A DNA stretch of 64,000 bases from the NCBI RefSeq assembly GCF_014529535.1, contig NW_023504022.1, positions 8,929,028-8,993,027 on the forward strand. The letters run 5' to 3'. A program made the translations under genes and the position numbers. Within the stretch, counting starts at the first letter, position 1. Every line of letters begins with the position of its first letter. This DNA is from Bradysia coprophila. Its lineage: Eukaryota > Arthropoda > Insecta > Diptera > Sciaridae. Under the pieces are notes generated by a model. That model saw only the letters and a list, made by a program, of their open reading frames with translations, was not told the DNA's origin and did no database searches. Of the stretch, positions 20,121 through 30,879 are shown piece after piece.

Positions 20121-21782
20121 ATGGCAGATCCAAATCAAGAGATCAAGTACACCAAAGTAAGTCATTTTGCAAAAATATTTAAAAGATTTCATTTCACTAT
20201 GCCGTTGATGATCTCGTCGGATTTTCTGCTTAATTATAAAAATTTATTATGGCGCAGCATTCACTAAGTCCTTGATCTGTTCCCCCTTATAGCTTTTCAT
20301 TAACAACGAATTTGTTGACTCTGTCAGCAAGAAAACATTTGCAGTACAAAATCCAGCAACTGAGAAAATAGTGACACAGATTGCTGAAGGAGACAAAGCT
20401 GATGTGGATCTAGCCGTCGAAGCTGCACGTAAAGCATTCTGTCGAGGTTCGGAATGGCGGAATACAGATCCAACGGCTAGGGGAACCTTGCTTAATAACT
20501 TAGCCGCGCTTGTGGATCGTGACAGTGATACCATTGCCAATTTGACGGTACTAGAAAGTGGGAAAGCGTTTCCTGTTGCCAAGATGGAAAATACGAGATT
20601 TAGTCAGATATTGAGATACTATGCCGGTTTTGTGGACAAATATTGTGGTAAAACCATTCCCGTTGACGGTTCCGTTTTCACCTATACGCGGAAGGAACCG
20701 ATTGGTGTTGTTGGTCTGATCTTGCCATGGAATTTTCCCGTCATAATGCTAGCATATAAGTGGGCTCCAGCTATCGCAGCTGGATGTACTATTGTTACAA
20801 AACCAGCTGAACAAACACCCATGTCTGCCCTTTACATTGCTGCATTGTCTAAGGAAGCTGGTTTTCCCGATGGGGTTTTAAATGTGGTCAATGGTTTCGG
20901 TCCAACCGTGGGGCATTCGATTGTCTCGCATATGGATGTTCGTAAGGTTGCCTTCACTGGATCCACTGAAATCGGCAGACTTATAATGAAGACAGCGGCT
21001 GACTCAAATCTTAAAAAGGTATCTCTGGAGCTTGGCGGCAAGAGTCCGTTGGTAATCTGTGATGACGTCGATCGTAAGTAAATCATTGTCACGACCCTGT
21101 TCAATCATAATCACTTTCAAATTATTCAGTTGACGAGGCAGTTCCATTAGCACAAAATGCTATCTTCATGAACCATGGTCAAGTATGTTTCGCAGCTTCT
21201 CGCACGTACGTACAGGAGGGCATTTATGATGAATTTGTAAAAAGATCGGCAACTTTGGCGTTATCACGCAAAGTCGGAGATCCATTTGCTCCCGACACCA
21301 GTCAGGGACCACAGATCGATGAAGAATCGATTAAGAAAATTTTAACTTTTGTTGAATCGGGCAAACAGAGTGGAGCAAAATTAGAAGCTGGCGGCAAGAG
21401 AATCGGAACTGTTGGACACTTTATGGAACCGACAGTATTTTCGAATGTCACTGACGATATGACCATAGCTAAGCACGAAATCTTTGGACCAGTACAATGC
21501 ATCCTAAAATTCAAAACGATTGACGAAGTTATTGAACGGGCCAATCGAACGAATTATGGGTTGATGGCTGGAATATTGACCAAAAATATCGACACAGCAT
21601 TCACATTTGCTAATGCAGTCGAAGCAGGTACTGTATGGGTTAATTGTTATAATGCTGGTGCGGTTGGCGCACCTTTCGGCGGTTACAAGGAGTCTGGCAT
21701 TGGTCGTGAGTTGGGTGAAGAAGGGTTGAACTTATATTTAGAAACTAAGACTGTTGGCATTAAACTTCCGCACAGAAATTAG
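20121..21782 (+). CDS. aldehyde dehydrogenase, ALDH1/2-like
   Basis: NAD(P)-dependent aldehyde dehydrogenase. Exons 20121-20156, 20293-21073 and 21130-21782 give 489 residues, usual for the family. Signature segments are LPWNFPVIMLAYKWAPAIAAG, KPAEQTP, FTGSTEIGRLI, the general base E258 in LELGGKSP and the nucleophile C292 in NHGQVCFAASR. The E-to-C spacing of 34 matches the family. EIFGPV, GTVWVNC and PFGGYKESGIGRELG complete the fold. No targeting peptide, so probably cytosolic. Sequence style is ALDH1/2 rather than ALDH8A1, the mammalian 2-aminomuconate semialdehyde dehydrogenase. Yet it sits between ASPDH and ACMSD, so a role on the ACMSD product is a reasonable hypothesis. Confidence 0.93.
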
Positions 21783-22006
21783 TCGAACAAATCGTTTCAA
21801 TTCCATTGTGTCTTATCTACATATTGCATGCAAAATTAGCGCATTGATAATCGACGTAATGACGACAAAGAACTTATATGATGCTCCACATCATCCTATA
21901 CTTGCTACAATCAATTATTTCATCAGCTGCGCTATTTTGTAAAATATGAGTTATTTTCGCGCTGTACCAAAAATAAACCATTAACTTGGTATAGCGGTAG
22001 TTTAGT

Positions 22007-22882
22007 GATTCACCGAAGACTCATCGGCGATTCACCGAAGACTCATCGGCGATTCACCGAAGACTCATCGGCGATTCATCGAAGACTCATCGGCAATTCA
22101 CCGAAGACTCATCGGCGATTCACCGAAGACTCATCGGCGATTCACCGAAGACCCATAGGCGATTCACCGAAGACTCATCGGCGATTCACCGAAGACTCAT
22201 CGGCGATTCACCGAAGACTCATCGGCGATTCACCGAAGACCCATCGGCGATTCACCGAAGACCCATCGGCGATTCACCGAAGACTCATCGGCGATTCACT
22301 GAATACTCATCGGCGATTCACCGAAGACTCATCGGCGATTCACCGAAGACTCATCGGCGATTCACCGAAGACTCATCGGCGATTCACCGAAGACTCATTG
22401 GCGATTCACCGAAGACTCATCGGCGATTCACCGAAGACTCATCGGCGATTCACCGAAGACTCATCGGCGATTCACTGAATACTCATCGGCGATTCACCGA
22501 AGACTCATCGGCGATTCACCGAAGACTCATCGGCGATTCACCGAAGACTCATCGGCGATTCACTGAAGATTCATCGATGATTCACTGAAGATTCATCGAT
22601 GATTCACTGAAGATTCATCGATGATTCACTGAAGATTCATCGATGATTCACTGAAGATTCATCGATGATTCACTGAAGATTCATCGATGATTCATTGAAG
22701 ATTCATCGATGATTCACTGAAGATTCATCGATGATTCACTGAAGATTCATCGGCGATTCACCGAAAATTCATCTGCGATTCACCAAAGATTCATCGCCGA
22801 TTCACCAAAGATTCATCGCCGATTCACCAAAGATTCATCGCCGATTCACCGAAGATTCATCGCCGATTCGTCGAAAATTCAT
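22007..22882. repeat. 22-bp minisatellite, about 40 copies
   Basis: Uninterrupted array with a 22-bp unit starting GATTCACCGAAGACTCATCG and ending GC. From about 22560 the unit shifts to a variant with ACTGAAGATTCATCGAT, and then to a third variant with ACCAAAGATTCATCGCC, so three subarrays of different age lie side by side. Because 22 is not a multiple of 3, all three frames are sampled and long stop-free stretches arise with a 22-residue period. It lies between the ALDH and ACMSD genes. Confidence 0.95.
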
Positions 22883-23160
22883 GCTGACGATGTCACGAAT
22901 TTCACAAGAAAACTTTCCTATTGAAACTCTTTCACACAAAATATTAGATTTTTGCTTTTAATTAATTTTTACCACTCGAAACCGCAATAAAATCGAAATC
23001 AGGAAACCACACGTGGCATTACGATAAACATGTTTTTCATGCCAAGCACTTAATCCACTTAAAATATAAATTTCGATTGTTCAGCTTTCCAACGGAGTAC
23101 AGTTTATTTGTTCAATGAATTGACGCAATTTTTAACGATTCCGATTTCATCCGCTTATAT

Positions 23161-23199
23161 CTTATCTATAGGGCCGCAGTTCTTAAAATTTAAGATAAA
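23161..23199. promoter_or_regulatory. GATA-type sites upstream of ACMSD
   Basis: CTTATCT at 23161-23167 and AGATAA at 23193-23198, about 120-160 bp upstream of the ACMSD start codon. Same motif class and similar distance as at the neighbouring pathway genes. Confidence 0.35.
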
Positions 23200-23320
23200 A
23201 TATTAAGTTGAAAGGAGGTATGGATGAGATTACTTTTAATTTTCTGTGTTAATGTTAATGAATACGTGTTAGTAGTTGGCGCCACTTTGTTGTTTTCAAA
23301 AATTTGAAGAATAAAGAAAA

Positions 23321-24508
23321 ATGAAAATCGATCTACACGCGCACATACTCCCAGAGAATTGGCCGGATTTCAAAAAGGTTCGTTTGAATAATCGGAATAA
23401 AATCGTTAAGTCGACTCGACTCATGCTATGAATACATTTTTAGCAATTCGGCTATGGAGGTTGGGTGACACTGGAACGTACCAGTGATGGCAAAGCAATG
23501 ATGCTGAAAAATGGGCAACCATTTCGACCAGTTGACGAACGGTATAACATAACACATAGATCCAAAACGCCTGTCAATTTCATAAAAATTCCATCTATTA
23601 ATTTCTGAAAGAGTATGGTCACCAGCGGCACGTTTAAAAGATATGAACGATACTGGCGTCGATGTACAAGTTTTGTCTACCGTTCCAGTCATGTTCAGTT
23701 ATTGGGCACCTGCTGCCGACGCTCATACCGTTTCGAGATTTTTAAACGACAATATCGCTGAAACTGTTGCTTCCAACCCCGACAGATTTCTTGCATTCGG
23801 AACTGTGCCGCTTCAGGATCCGATGCGTGCCGCTGAAGAGTTGAAACGATGCAAAATGGAACTCAATCTGTCAGGCATCCAAATTGGTACCCATGTAGAC
23901 GACCGTAATATTGGTGATCCGTTTTTCGATCCGTTCTTGAAAGCAGCTGCTGATCTAGACATGCCGCTCTTCATACATCCGTGGGATATGCGAGATCAAG
24001 GTCGTCATTCGAAGTATTGGTTACCTTGGCTAGTGGGTATGCCGGCAGAAACTACTCAGGCAGCTTTATCACTGATGTTCAGTGGGGCATTTGAGAGATT
24101 TCCGAATTTGCGTGTCTGTCTTGCACACGGTGCTGGCTCATTACCGTACACAATATCGAGGGCGAAGCATGCTTTTGATGTATATCCAGGAGCAATGAAA
24201 ATCGATAATGATCGCGATCCGATGTCTTACTTTAAGACATCTCAACTGTTCGCCGACACACTTGTGCATAATGAACATTCACTCGACTTGGCGCTGGAAG
24301 TGATGGGACATGTATGAATCGTTGACTGTTAAAACTTAGTACCAAAAAGTTGATTTTTTTGCAGGACAATCTAATACTAGGATCAGATTACCCATTCCTT
24401 CTTGGCGAACATCATCCGGGGAAACTAATCGAAGGTACTCGATATTCCATCGAATTGAAAGAGAAATTGCTCCACTCGAACGCAAGGCGATTCTTAAATT
24501 TGTCGTAA
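23321..24508 (+). CDS. ACMSD: 2-amino-3-carboxymuconate-6-semialdehyde decarboxylase
   Basis: Zinc amidohydrolase-fold decarboxylase that converts ACMS to 2-aminomuconate semialdehyde, diverting flux from quinolinate/NAD to full oxidation. Exons 23321-23377, 23444-23541, 23612-24311 and 24365-24508 give 332 residues (human enzyme 336). Metal and catalytic residues fall at the human positions: H6 and H8 (DLHAH), H174 (IHPWD), W191, H224 (AHGAGS), with the last aspartate in GSDYP at 293. No signal peptide; cytosolic. All junctions are GT-AG in frame. It converges on HAAO, whose product is its substrate; 205 bp separate the stop codons. Key residues are all present, so it should be active. Confidence 0.95.
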
Positions 24509-24668
24509 ACTGTCGTCGTCAATACGAGACTACAAGAATGCAGCATCTGAGTTCTGATCTGTCTATTGCAATACAAGCTGTCTGTTATGAAAATGCCACG
24601 GTGTATTCGTTGCTCGTTTCTACGTGCCATAAGGTTATCAAACATCACAGAGTAACGCCAGAGCTGTA

Positions 24669-24684
24669 TTTATTTGTCAATAAA
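24669..24684. terminator. crossing poly(A) signals of ACMSD (+) and HAAO (-)
   Basis: The minus-strand AATAAA (TTTATT at 24669-24674) serves HAAO, and the plus-strand AATAAA at 24679-24684 serves ACMSD. Cleavage downstream of each would make the two 3' ends overlap by a few tens of bases. Confidence 0.5.
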
Positions 24685-24713
24685 GATGTTACGACGTCAA
24701 TACTTTAGAACTA

Positions 24714-25805
24714 TTACTTTGGGTACGGCATCGCCACCGAAAGCGTTGTAGAATCGGAATTGATATTTGTTAGTGTCAATCGAACGTTCGCTGGGACCAG
24801 AATGCTATTGTTGACCGTGAAAGGTTTCGTTTCTTGTTCACTGGTTACGGTCCCATCCGATCTCCATTGCCACAAAAATGTTTCGTGGTCGCGGTTATAT
24901 ATCTCGAATGTTCCTTGCCCATACCAAAACACATCGGTCTTCGACTCATCGGTGTACATTCGCTTAGGGCACGTTTGAATCTGACTCTTATGTTGTTCTA
25001 AGAATTGGTCGACTTTTATAGGTTCATCAGTGGATAAAGTGGTATTGATCGGACACTTCACACTTTCAGCAGGAACTGAATCTAAATGAGTTAAGTCAAT
25101 TAAGAGATTCTCCATGAGTCCACTCAAAAACTGATATGAATGCCTTACATTCAGTTGGTACTTGTGTTACGCACTCTTCAGAATCGAAAAACTCATTGAT
25201 TATCGGCACGAGTTGAGTTCCCAAATTCATGCAATGAAACCATCGTTCAAACAAGGGAGTCGTTGTGTCTTTAATATGGTAGCGAAGACCGTCCCTTTCA
25301 TGGCTCAATCGGGTCCTTTCGATGACTGTAAGTAGAATACGATCAGTCAGGAAACATATATGTTAGACTGTTAGACGGACACATACCTAGCCCGATGGTG
25401 TTTGATTCGCGTTGCGGTGAGTGAAAGATCCCAGCTGGCAAGAGAAAACATTCACCTTCGCGTATGAACACATCTCTTCTTTGACCTTTTTCGATTGTTT
25501 TTAGACACATATCACCCTTGACCATGTAAAAAAACTGAAAAGATTTCAAGTTTTAACGTCCCTGATCAATTGTGATGTCTCACAGTCACAACCTCTTCTC
25601 CCTCTTCGATGTGGTAATCTTCTCGTTGGTTCGGTCCACCAACAAACATCACTTTCAGCTGTTCATTATGGCTAGAAATGTTCAATATTGACTCTGTCAC
25701 CGATGACCGTAAATTTTACTGAACTTACAGCATCTTGTTGCAGACTGGTGGCACGAATTGGTTCTCATTCTCATGAAGCCACTGATGTATGTTGGTTATA
25801 TTCAT
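24714..25805 (-). CDS. HAAO: 3-hydroxyanthranilate 3,4-dioxygenase
   Basis: Fe(II) cupin dioxygenase that opens the ring of 3-hydroxyanthranilate to ACMS. Exons 25805-25729, 25671-25593, 25534-25387, 25325-25149 and 25075-24714 give 280 residues (human 286). Iron ligands are H46 and E52 (YHIEEGEE) and H90 (GIFHSP); substrate residues R42, R94 and E104 line up with human R43, R95 and E105. The double-cupin, animal-type C-terminal half is kept. [12 protein letters not shown] and [12 protein letters not shown] are near-signature segments. Introns are 52-73 bp. Drosophila and mosquitoes lack this step, so its presence beside ACMSD is notable if the host is a dipteran. GATA sites lie 95-180 bp upstream. 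Confidence 0.95.
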
Positions 25806-25898
25806 GTTGGGCGTAGCTAGTTCACTAGTTCACTGCAAATTTCTTTCGAACTGAATGCGTTTTCTCGTCAACTGAATGTTTATGGTTTTATTTGTAAC

Positions 25899-25983
25899 GA
25901 TAAAAGAGGCCTGACACGAGCAACACTTAAATAAAATCGTTATCTATAACAGCCAACAATTAAGTGTGTGTTTTATCTTATCT
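25899..25983. promoter_or_regulatory. cluster of GATA-type sites upstream of HAAO
   Basis: GATAAA at 25899, TTATCT at 25940 and two overlapping TTATCT within 25973-25983. This is four sites within 85 bp, the densest such group seen beside any gene here. Confidence 0.4.
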
Positions 25984-26750
25984 GGTCTTAGAAACAATAA
26001 ATCGGTATAAAGAATGACAGCAAGTCTACATAGGAGTAGGGAGATCGAATTTCTAGAATTCATAAGATAGCTATTTTCCTAACTAGTGCCTAAATAGAAA
26101 TTTCGCACAACAGATATGAAAATTTACAGCCCGAGTCGATGCCGAGATTGACAACACATTCCAGTTAAGGCACAAGTTAGGAACAAGATTTTATTGTACA
26201 GTAGTGTGATCCATATTTTCACAAACGTCACTTATACGCACTAGTGTGTAAATATATATACGGTGTTTAAATAGAGCTAGATGGAAAATCAGCTCAGGGT
26301 ACGATAATACGAAAATACAATAGAATCTAACAACAGACCCCGAGATGGAACAATAGGTTGTCGTTTCGCCATCTCTCTCTCGCTTAAACACTCTATATGA
26401 AAATTCTGAGCGCCCTTCAACTTCGACTTTTCTGAACCTCGCTTATGGGGTCAATGTTGGACATCCTCCTATCGGTCTTCAATTTGTTTTGTGCCACCGA
26501 GAATTGAAATACGACTCTTTTCAACATTCATTTTAGTGTTGTAAAGTGACTTATTTCAGCACCCGTTTGATGTGATATTACAACACTCAAAGCAGTGTTG
26601 AAATGGAATTTGTATGAGTTGTTACAGCATTCGTTTGAGAAAATGCAAAGCAATGTGATCGATCAAATTTGAAGAGTGATTGTTTACAATGAAAATTATG
26701 ATTTTTTGTGCTCTTGTCTATTTCAATTCTCGGTTGGCACAAAGCATGAT

Positions 26751-26845
26751 GTGTTACACGTATTGTAATGAGATTTTTTCAGCACACGACCCAATTTTCC
26801 TTGGGTCTAGTGCTGAAAAAATCAACATTACAATACTTGTAACAC
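26751..26845. repeat. 95-bp foldback
   Basis: The left arm from GTGTTACACGTATTGTAATG pairs with the right arm ending CATTACAATACTTGTAACAC. The inner GACCCAA/TTGGGTC also pairs, leaving a tiny loop. A small open frame crossing it is a by-product. Confidence 0.75.
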
Positions 26846-27852
26846 AACATACTATTATCGCCTTCGTAGTGTCTCAGGAACTACGGGCATTTTGTCAAAG
26901 CAAGTAACCCAAATTAAAGGGAAATAAAATAAAAATAGACCCAACCTATAATTCTATATTCAATATAGTATATTGGACCAATATTACTGTTTCAAGTACA
27001 AAGCAGACATTCAAAAATAAAAAATAAATTCGTTAAAGTTCGCTATTTTTACGTAAATTTTGTTTCCATTTGACAAACAATTTATTATTGCTTTATACAA
27101 TTTCTCAACGATCCTAAACTTGCCAGTCACCACTGCTGAATGTGAGTAAAAATAGCAACCAACTAAATATACCCGTCTCAGCATATTATAGATAACCGTT
27201 CATCTTGGTACTTGACTTTATAGAGATATAATCAACTCGGAAAAATAAAGCTGATGTCTGTCACGAAGCGCAAGCGTCTATGAATTAGTTCAAATTTACT
27301 TGGATAACGTCAAACATGTAAGAAAATAAAATAATTGTAAATAATGATAGTAGATTAACATTTACTGATGCTTTTAAAAAATGATCGAAAAAACAACAAC
27401 AAAGAACGCGATTCCGATACCATTGTATTGCCATTGTGTTGCGAGCAGAGATATTAGCCTTATTGTCTTCATTCAAAAGGCCATTTGAAAATGATGTTTC
27501 GTTGACGCTTTTGTCTGATGACAATTCGGGGGAGGAAACGTCTATTTTCTTCTCTCTTGATTTGCCAGAAAAGTCAACTTGGTCTTTGTTTTAAAAACCC
27601 ACATAGCCAAGCTTTTATTTTTATCACAAGTGATAAATAGTTGGAAAGTCGAGTTTCGCGTGAACTTTCTTGATCCGAGGCGAGGCCGAAAACAATTTTT
27701 TTTATTTTTATCCCGAGTTTTGTAACAGAATTTACTTATGCTGTGATTTCCCAAACAAATTCTCTTGTTTTCCCTAGTAATGCAAAAAGCTTAACTGTTA
27801 CCTAGTGGTAAAACAACGTGACTTCGTCGCGTATTTCCAACGTCATTTTCCT

Positions 27853-28003
27853 GTCACAGGCGGCAAGCATATTAACAGTTTTACTATCTGACTATTACTT
27901 CATTTGATCGAAAATTTTAAGAAATTGATTTTAGGAATCTTTTACTTCATTTGTTTTGAACATGCTTTTTGCTATAGATGACAGTCGTCTCTAACAGGTT
28001 AAA
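27853..28003 (-). repeat. TIR element, copy 3 (inverted, shortened)
   Basis: Reverse-orientation relative of copy 1, with CAGGCGGCAAGCATATTAAC at the left and a GACAGTCGTCTCTAACAGGT end. Internally deleted to about 150 bp. It lies about 180 bp upstream of the first identified KFase exon. Confidence 0.65.
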
Positions 28004-28185
28004 AAAACGTTGTTCCTAACTTATGCTGGAAGGATTTTTTTAGCGAATGAAAGGTTTCCAGCACGATCCGGGAACGAAGCCTTTTAGCATGCTATAGGAA
28101 ACTATTTCGCTTTTAAAATTTTTATACTTCTGTGTATTACACAGACCGTAATTAATTTGGAATATTTTGAAAAAGGGAGGTACAG

Positions 28186-29280
28186 TTCGACTACGACATT
28201 GATTGGAATAAGGAATTCACTACACAAGCATGGAGCCGAAGATTTTTGAATGGGTTAAATGTTCAGGCTCTTCATGTGGAATTCGCTACTAAGGGTAAGG
28301 GTATACCATTTTCATTGAGTTATGCTGACGCAATTCTATGAATAATGTTCAATCATCACAGAGAGTCAAAGAGTACAAAGTGTTTTTCAATACGAAACCA
28401 TTTCTTACGGAGCTAACAGCAATGAAAACTACGATATTTACGGAGTCGACTTACCATCAGGTATGTAAATGTGCAAGTAGGTAATTACTAGTCCCATATT
28501 TGACTGATCTGGTAGATGCTCCTGTTTTTGTGTACATTCATGGTGGATTTTGGAAGAAGCTCAGTAAGAGTATCAGCGCCTATTGTGTGGATCCATTAGT
28601 TACAGCTGGAATTAAAGTCATAGTCTTAGAGTATGACCTATGTCCGAATGTAACGTTGAGTGCATTGGTTGAGCAAGTCACTCGATTTGGAGAATTTATA
28701 TTGAAGAAATCGGACTATGTGACATCTAGGTGAGTGGTGATGTTGAGACTTCTTCTGTGCATAAATTCCTCACTATCAAAGTGGATATCCCGATATCCGT
28801 TAGGTCGCTAAGTTTAAAAAATTTATTGTTGTTCGCAGACGAATAAGTTTTGCTGGTCATTCAGCTGGAGCTCATCTTATCCTTTGCATGATCGACCAAC
28901 TCTTAAACCGCATGGAGGGACCGTTGAGAATCGATTCCATTTATTTAATATCCGGCGTCTATGATCTAACTCATCTCCAACATACCACCTCCGTGAATCA
29001 AGACAACTGTTTGTCCCTAAATAGTGACAATGTGGATCAATTGTCGCCGTTAAAGTTCGATTATGCGAAATGGTCCGAGCAACGGATAAACATTAACATT
29101 TACGTTGGCGAACACGAGACGCCAACATTTATCAAACAGAGCATGGAAATGTTTCTCCGCTTCGTTACCGGATTTCGAGTACGAATGCGATTCATTCTCG
29201 ATCACGATCACTTCAACATTGTTGAGAATTTGAGCGAAAAGTCGTATGAATTGACGCAAGATATTGTATCGGAGAAATAA
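28186..29280 (+). CDS. KFase: kynurenine formamidase (arylformamidase), 5' end unresolved
   Basis: Alpha/beta-hydrolase that hydrolyses N-formylkynurenine to kynurenine and formate. Exons 28186-28294, 28362-28460, 28516-28729 and 28839-29280 encode 287 residues. The oxyanion motif is HGGFW; the nucleophile serine is in GHSAGAHL; the histidine is in DHFNIVE. The acidic triad residue, Asp in the usual HDSPxF, appears as Glu in GEHETPTF. FDYDIDWNKEFTTQAWSRRF is close to the family's N-terminus, so only a few residues are missing. No in-frame ATG precedes it before a stop, and the exon begins after GTACAG, a possible acceptor. Either a tiny upstream exon exists or the start is lost. AATAAA overlaps the stop codon. 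It completes the cluster with HAAO and ACMSD. Confidence 0.85.
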
Positions 29281-29802
29281 ATCTGTGAAGAGACGCAGAA
29301 AAGTGTTTACGTTCAATGCGTTCAATCTATGATGACATTATAGTACTGCTCCTAGCATTAATGCATGTAGGATCCATGAGCAATAAGTGCAATAGAAAAA
29401 GTAGCCTAACACATACGACATCTCAATAATACAGCCGTCTAGTGTTATCTCTCTTATCGAATGCTATGACAGAAAGTATGTTCTATACCTGACTAGGCCC
29501 GGAAACACACGATATAATTGATCATATTACAATGGAAAATACAACATAATTGCCGATCTCATGTGTTTTTGGCCTAACTCTTCTCCTCAATCGGACCTAA
29601 AACCATTTCATATGTCAATCGACAAACCTCAATAAAAGTTGCAAGCCTAGCAAAATCTGGTTCTTGTTCTATTAAAAACAACGCAGATATCAACGTTTGC
29701 ATGTCAAATTCCATACAAAATTTAAAAATATTGGATTCGACCACTTGTATACTATCGTTGTATACCAGTACCATGCCGCTAAATTGAATTTGTTTCGGAA
29801 GT

Positions 29803-30140
29803 GGCAGCGCCCGGTTTTTTAACGTTACGCTTTTAACGGACTAAATGCAACACTAGAGCTCACCTACAGCGCGAGGCTATTAGACTAAAACTAAATTCAA
29901 GCACTGGGTAAACACTTAACAGAGCAGATGCTCTTCCCTGACCCAAACGGATCACGTGAAGTGAGTTTATTTTCAATGAAGCAAAGACGCTGTTTCGACC
30001 TAAGGAGTCAGTGGCGGTCCGAGGCTAGCCATCATCAGTTGTTCCCACTGGTCCCTTCTCAAGACAGCATTAAAACTTTCATTGAACTAGCGTTTGAAAG
30101 TTTTGCGATAGCCATCTGCAGATGGAAGTGTGGACAGCTA
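29803..30140 (+). repeat. SINE-like dispersed repeat, copy 2
   Basis: The longest of three copies. Blocks in order: AACGTTACGCTTTTAACGGA, CAACACTAGAGCTCACCTAC, GCGAGGCTATTA, GATGCTCTTCCCTGACCC, GATCACGTGAAGTGA, GCTGTTTCGACCTAAGG, CATCAGTTGTTCCCACTGG and GCCATCTGCAGATGG. A direct copy follows 1.08 kb downstream. Confidence 0.6.
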
Positions 30141-30879
30141 TTCTGAAAAACCCAAAATCGTAGCATGAGAAACAAACATCTTTGAGAATACGATCTTAAC
30201 GACGAAAGCGGCAATCTCCTTCCAAAACGCTCTCATACAGTTAACACAAAATACGGTGAACATTGCGTCAGGCAACATACACAACAGAAAAATGTCGAGT
30301 AAACTCAAACACAGACACAGGAAAAATCAATTCAGTCACTAGCTATGACAAATCCAATGATTGCCTTATCGTTCTTCTCCATAGTTAGCTTCTAATGCTC
30401 AGAAACGGCTCAAGAAATATCCTTCTATGTCCGAGAAAGGCAAGACACAAACAGAAGAAAAAAGAAAAACAGTTCGCTTACAAAGTGCACTCAAATGGGA
30501 AACGCTTTAATTTCACCGATTAACAACACTGATCGACAAACACTGTCCGACGATTTAACATTTTCGCTCGCTTAAAAACCCTTTCATCATGCATTCAAAT
30601 TCGGCCATATCGACTGAACCGATTTCGTCAACCGTCTCAAAGTCCGAACTTCGTTCTTTTACCTTATGATCTCTCGGCGGATTTTTCATTTGATTTTCCT
30701 CGTTCAGCAGCTAATTTTCACTCATAAATATTGATAATCGAGTCTTTTATTTGCCAGTCCGAGAGATGTACAAAATTTGTGTGTATCACTAAAATCCCAC
30801 CGCTGTAATCAGAAAACTACATGGGCGTCCAGTGTTTAGCAAACAGTCAGTATCGTTGTGATAATCATCAGAAGGGGCT

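Larger units (their letters stand above)
25986..28185. other. gene-free stretch holding two repeats and perhaps the 5' exon of KFase
   Basis: No protein-like frame recognised. It holds the palindrome at 26.75-26.85 kb and TIR element copy 3. The missing first coding exon of the kynurenine formamidase should lie here but could not be identified. Confidence 0.4.

Noticed and set aside
22005-22478. 157-residue open frame with a regular HRRFTEDSSAI-type repeat
   Set aside because: It is a reading of the 22-bp minisatellite. Because the unit is not a multiple of three, long frames appear by chance; no promoter, splice or family support.
26680-26907. 75-residue open frame with a signal-like N-terminus
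   Set aside because: It runs through a palindrome, and the hydrophobic start is a by-product of AT-rich sequence.
29574-29774. 66-residue minus-strand frame ending EEKS
   Set aside because: It looks mildly protein-like, but no family, splice partner or upstream exon could be found beside the SINE-like repeat.
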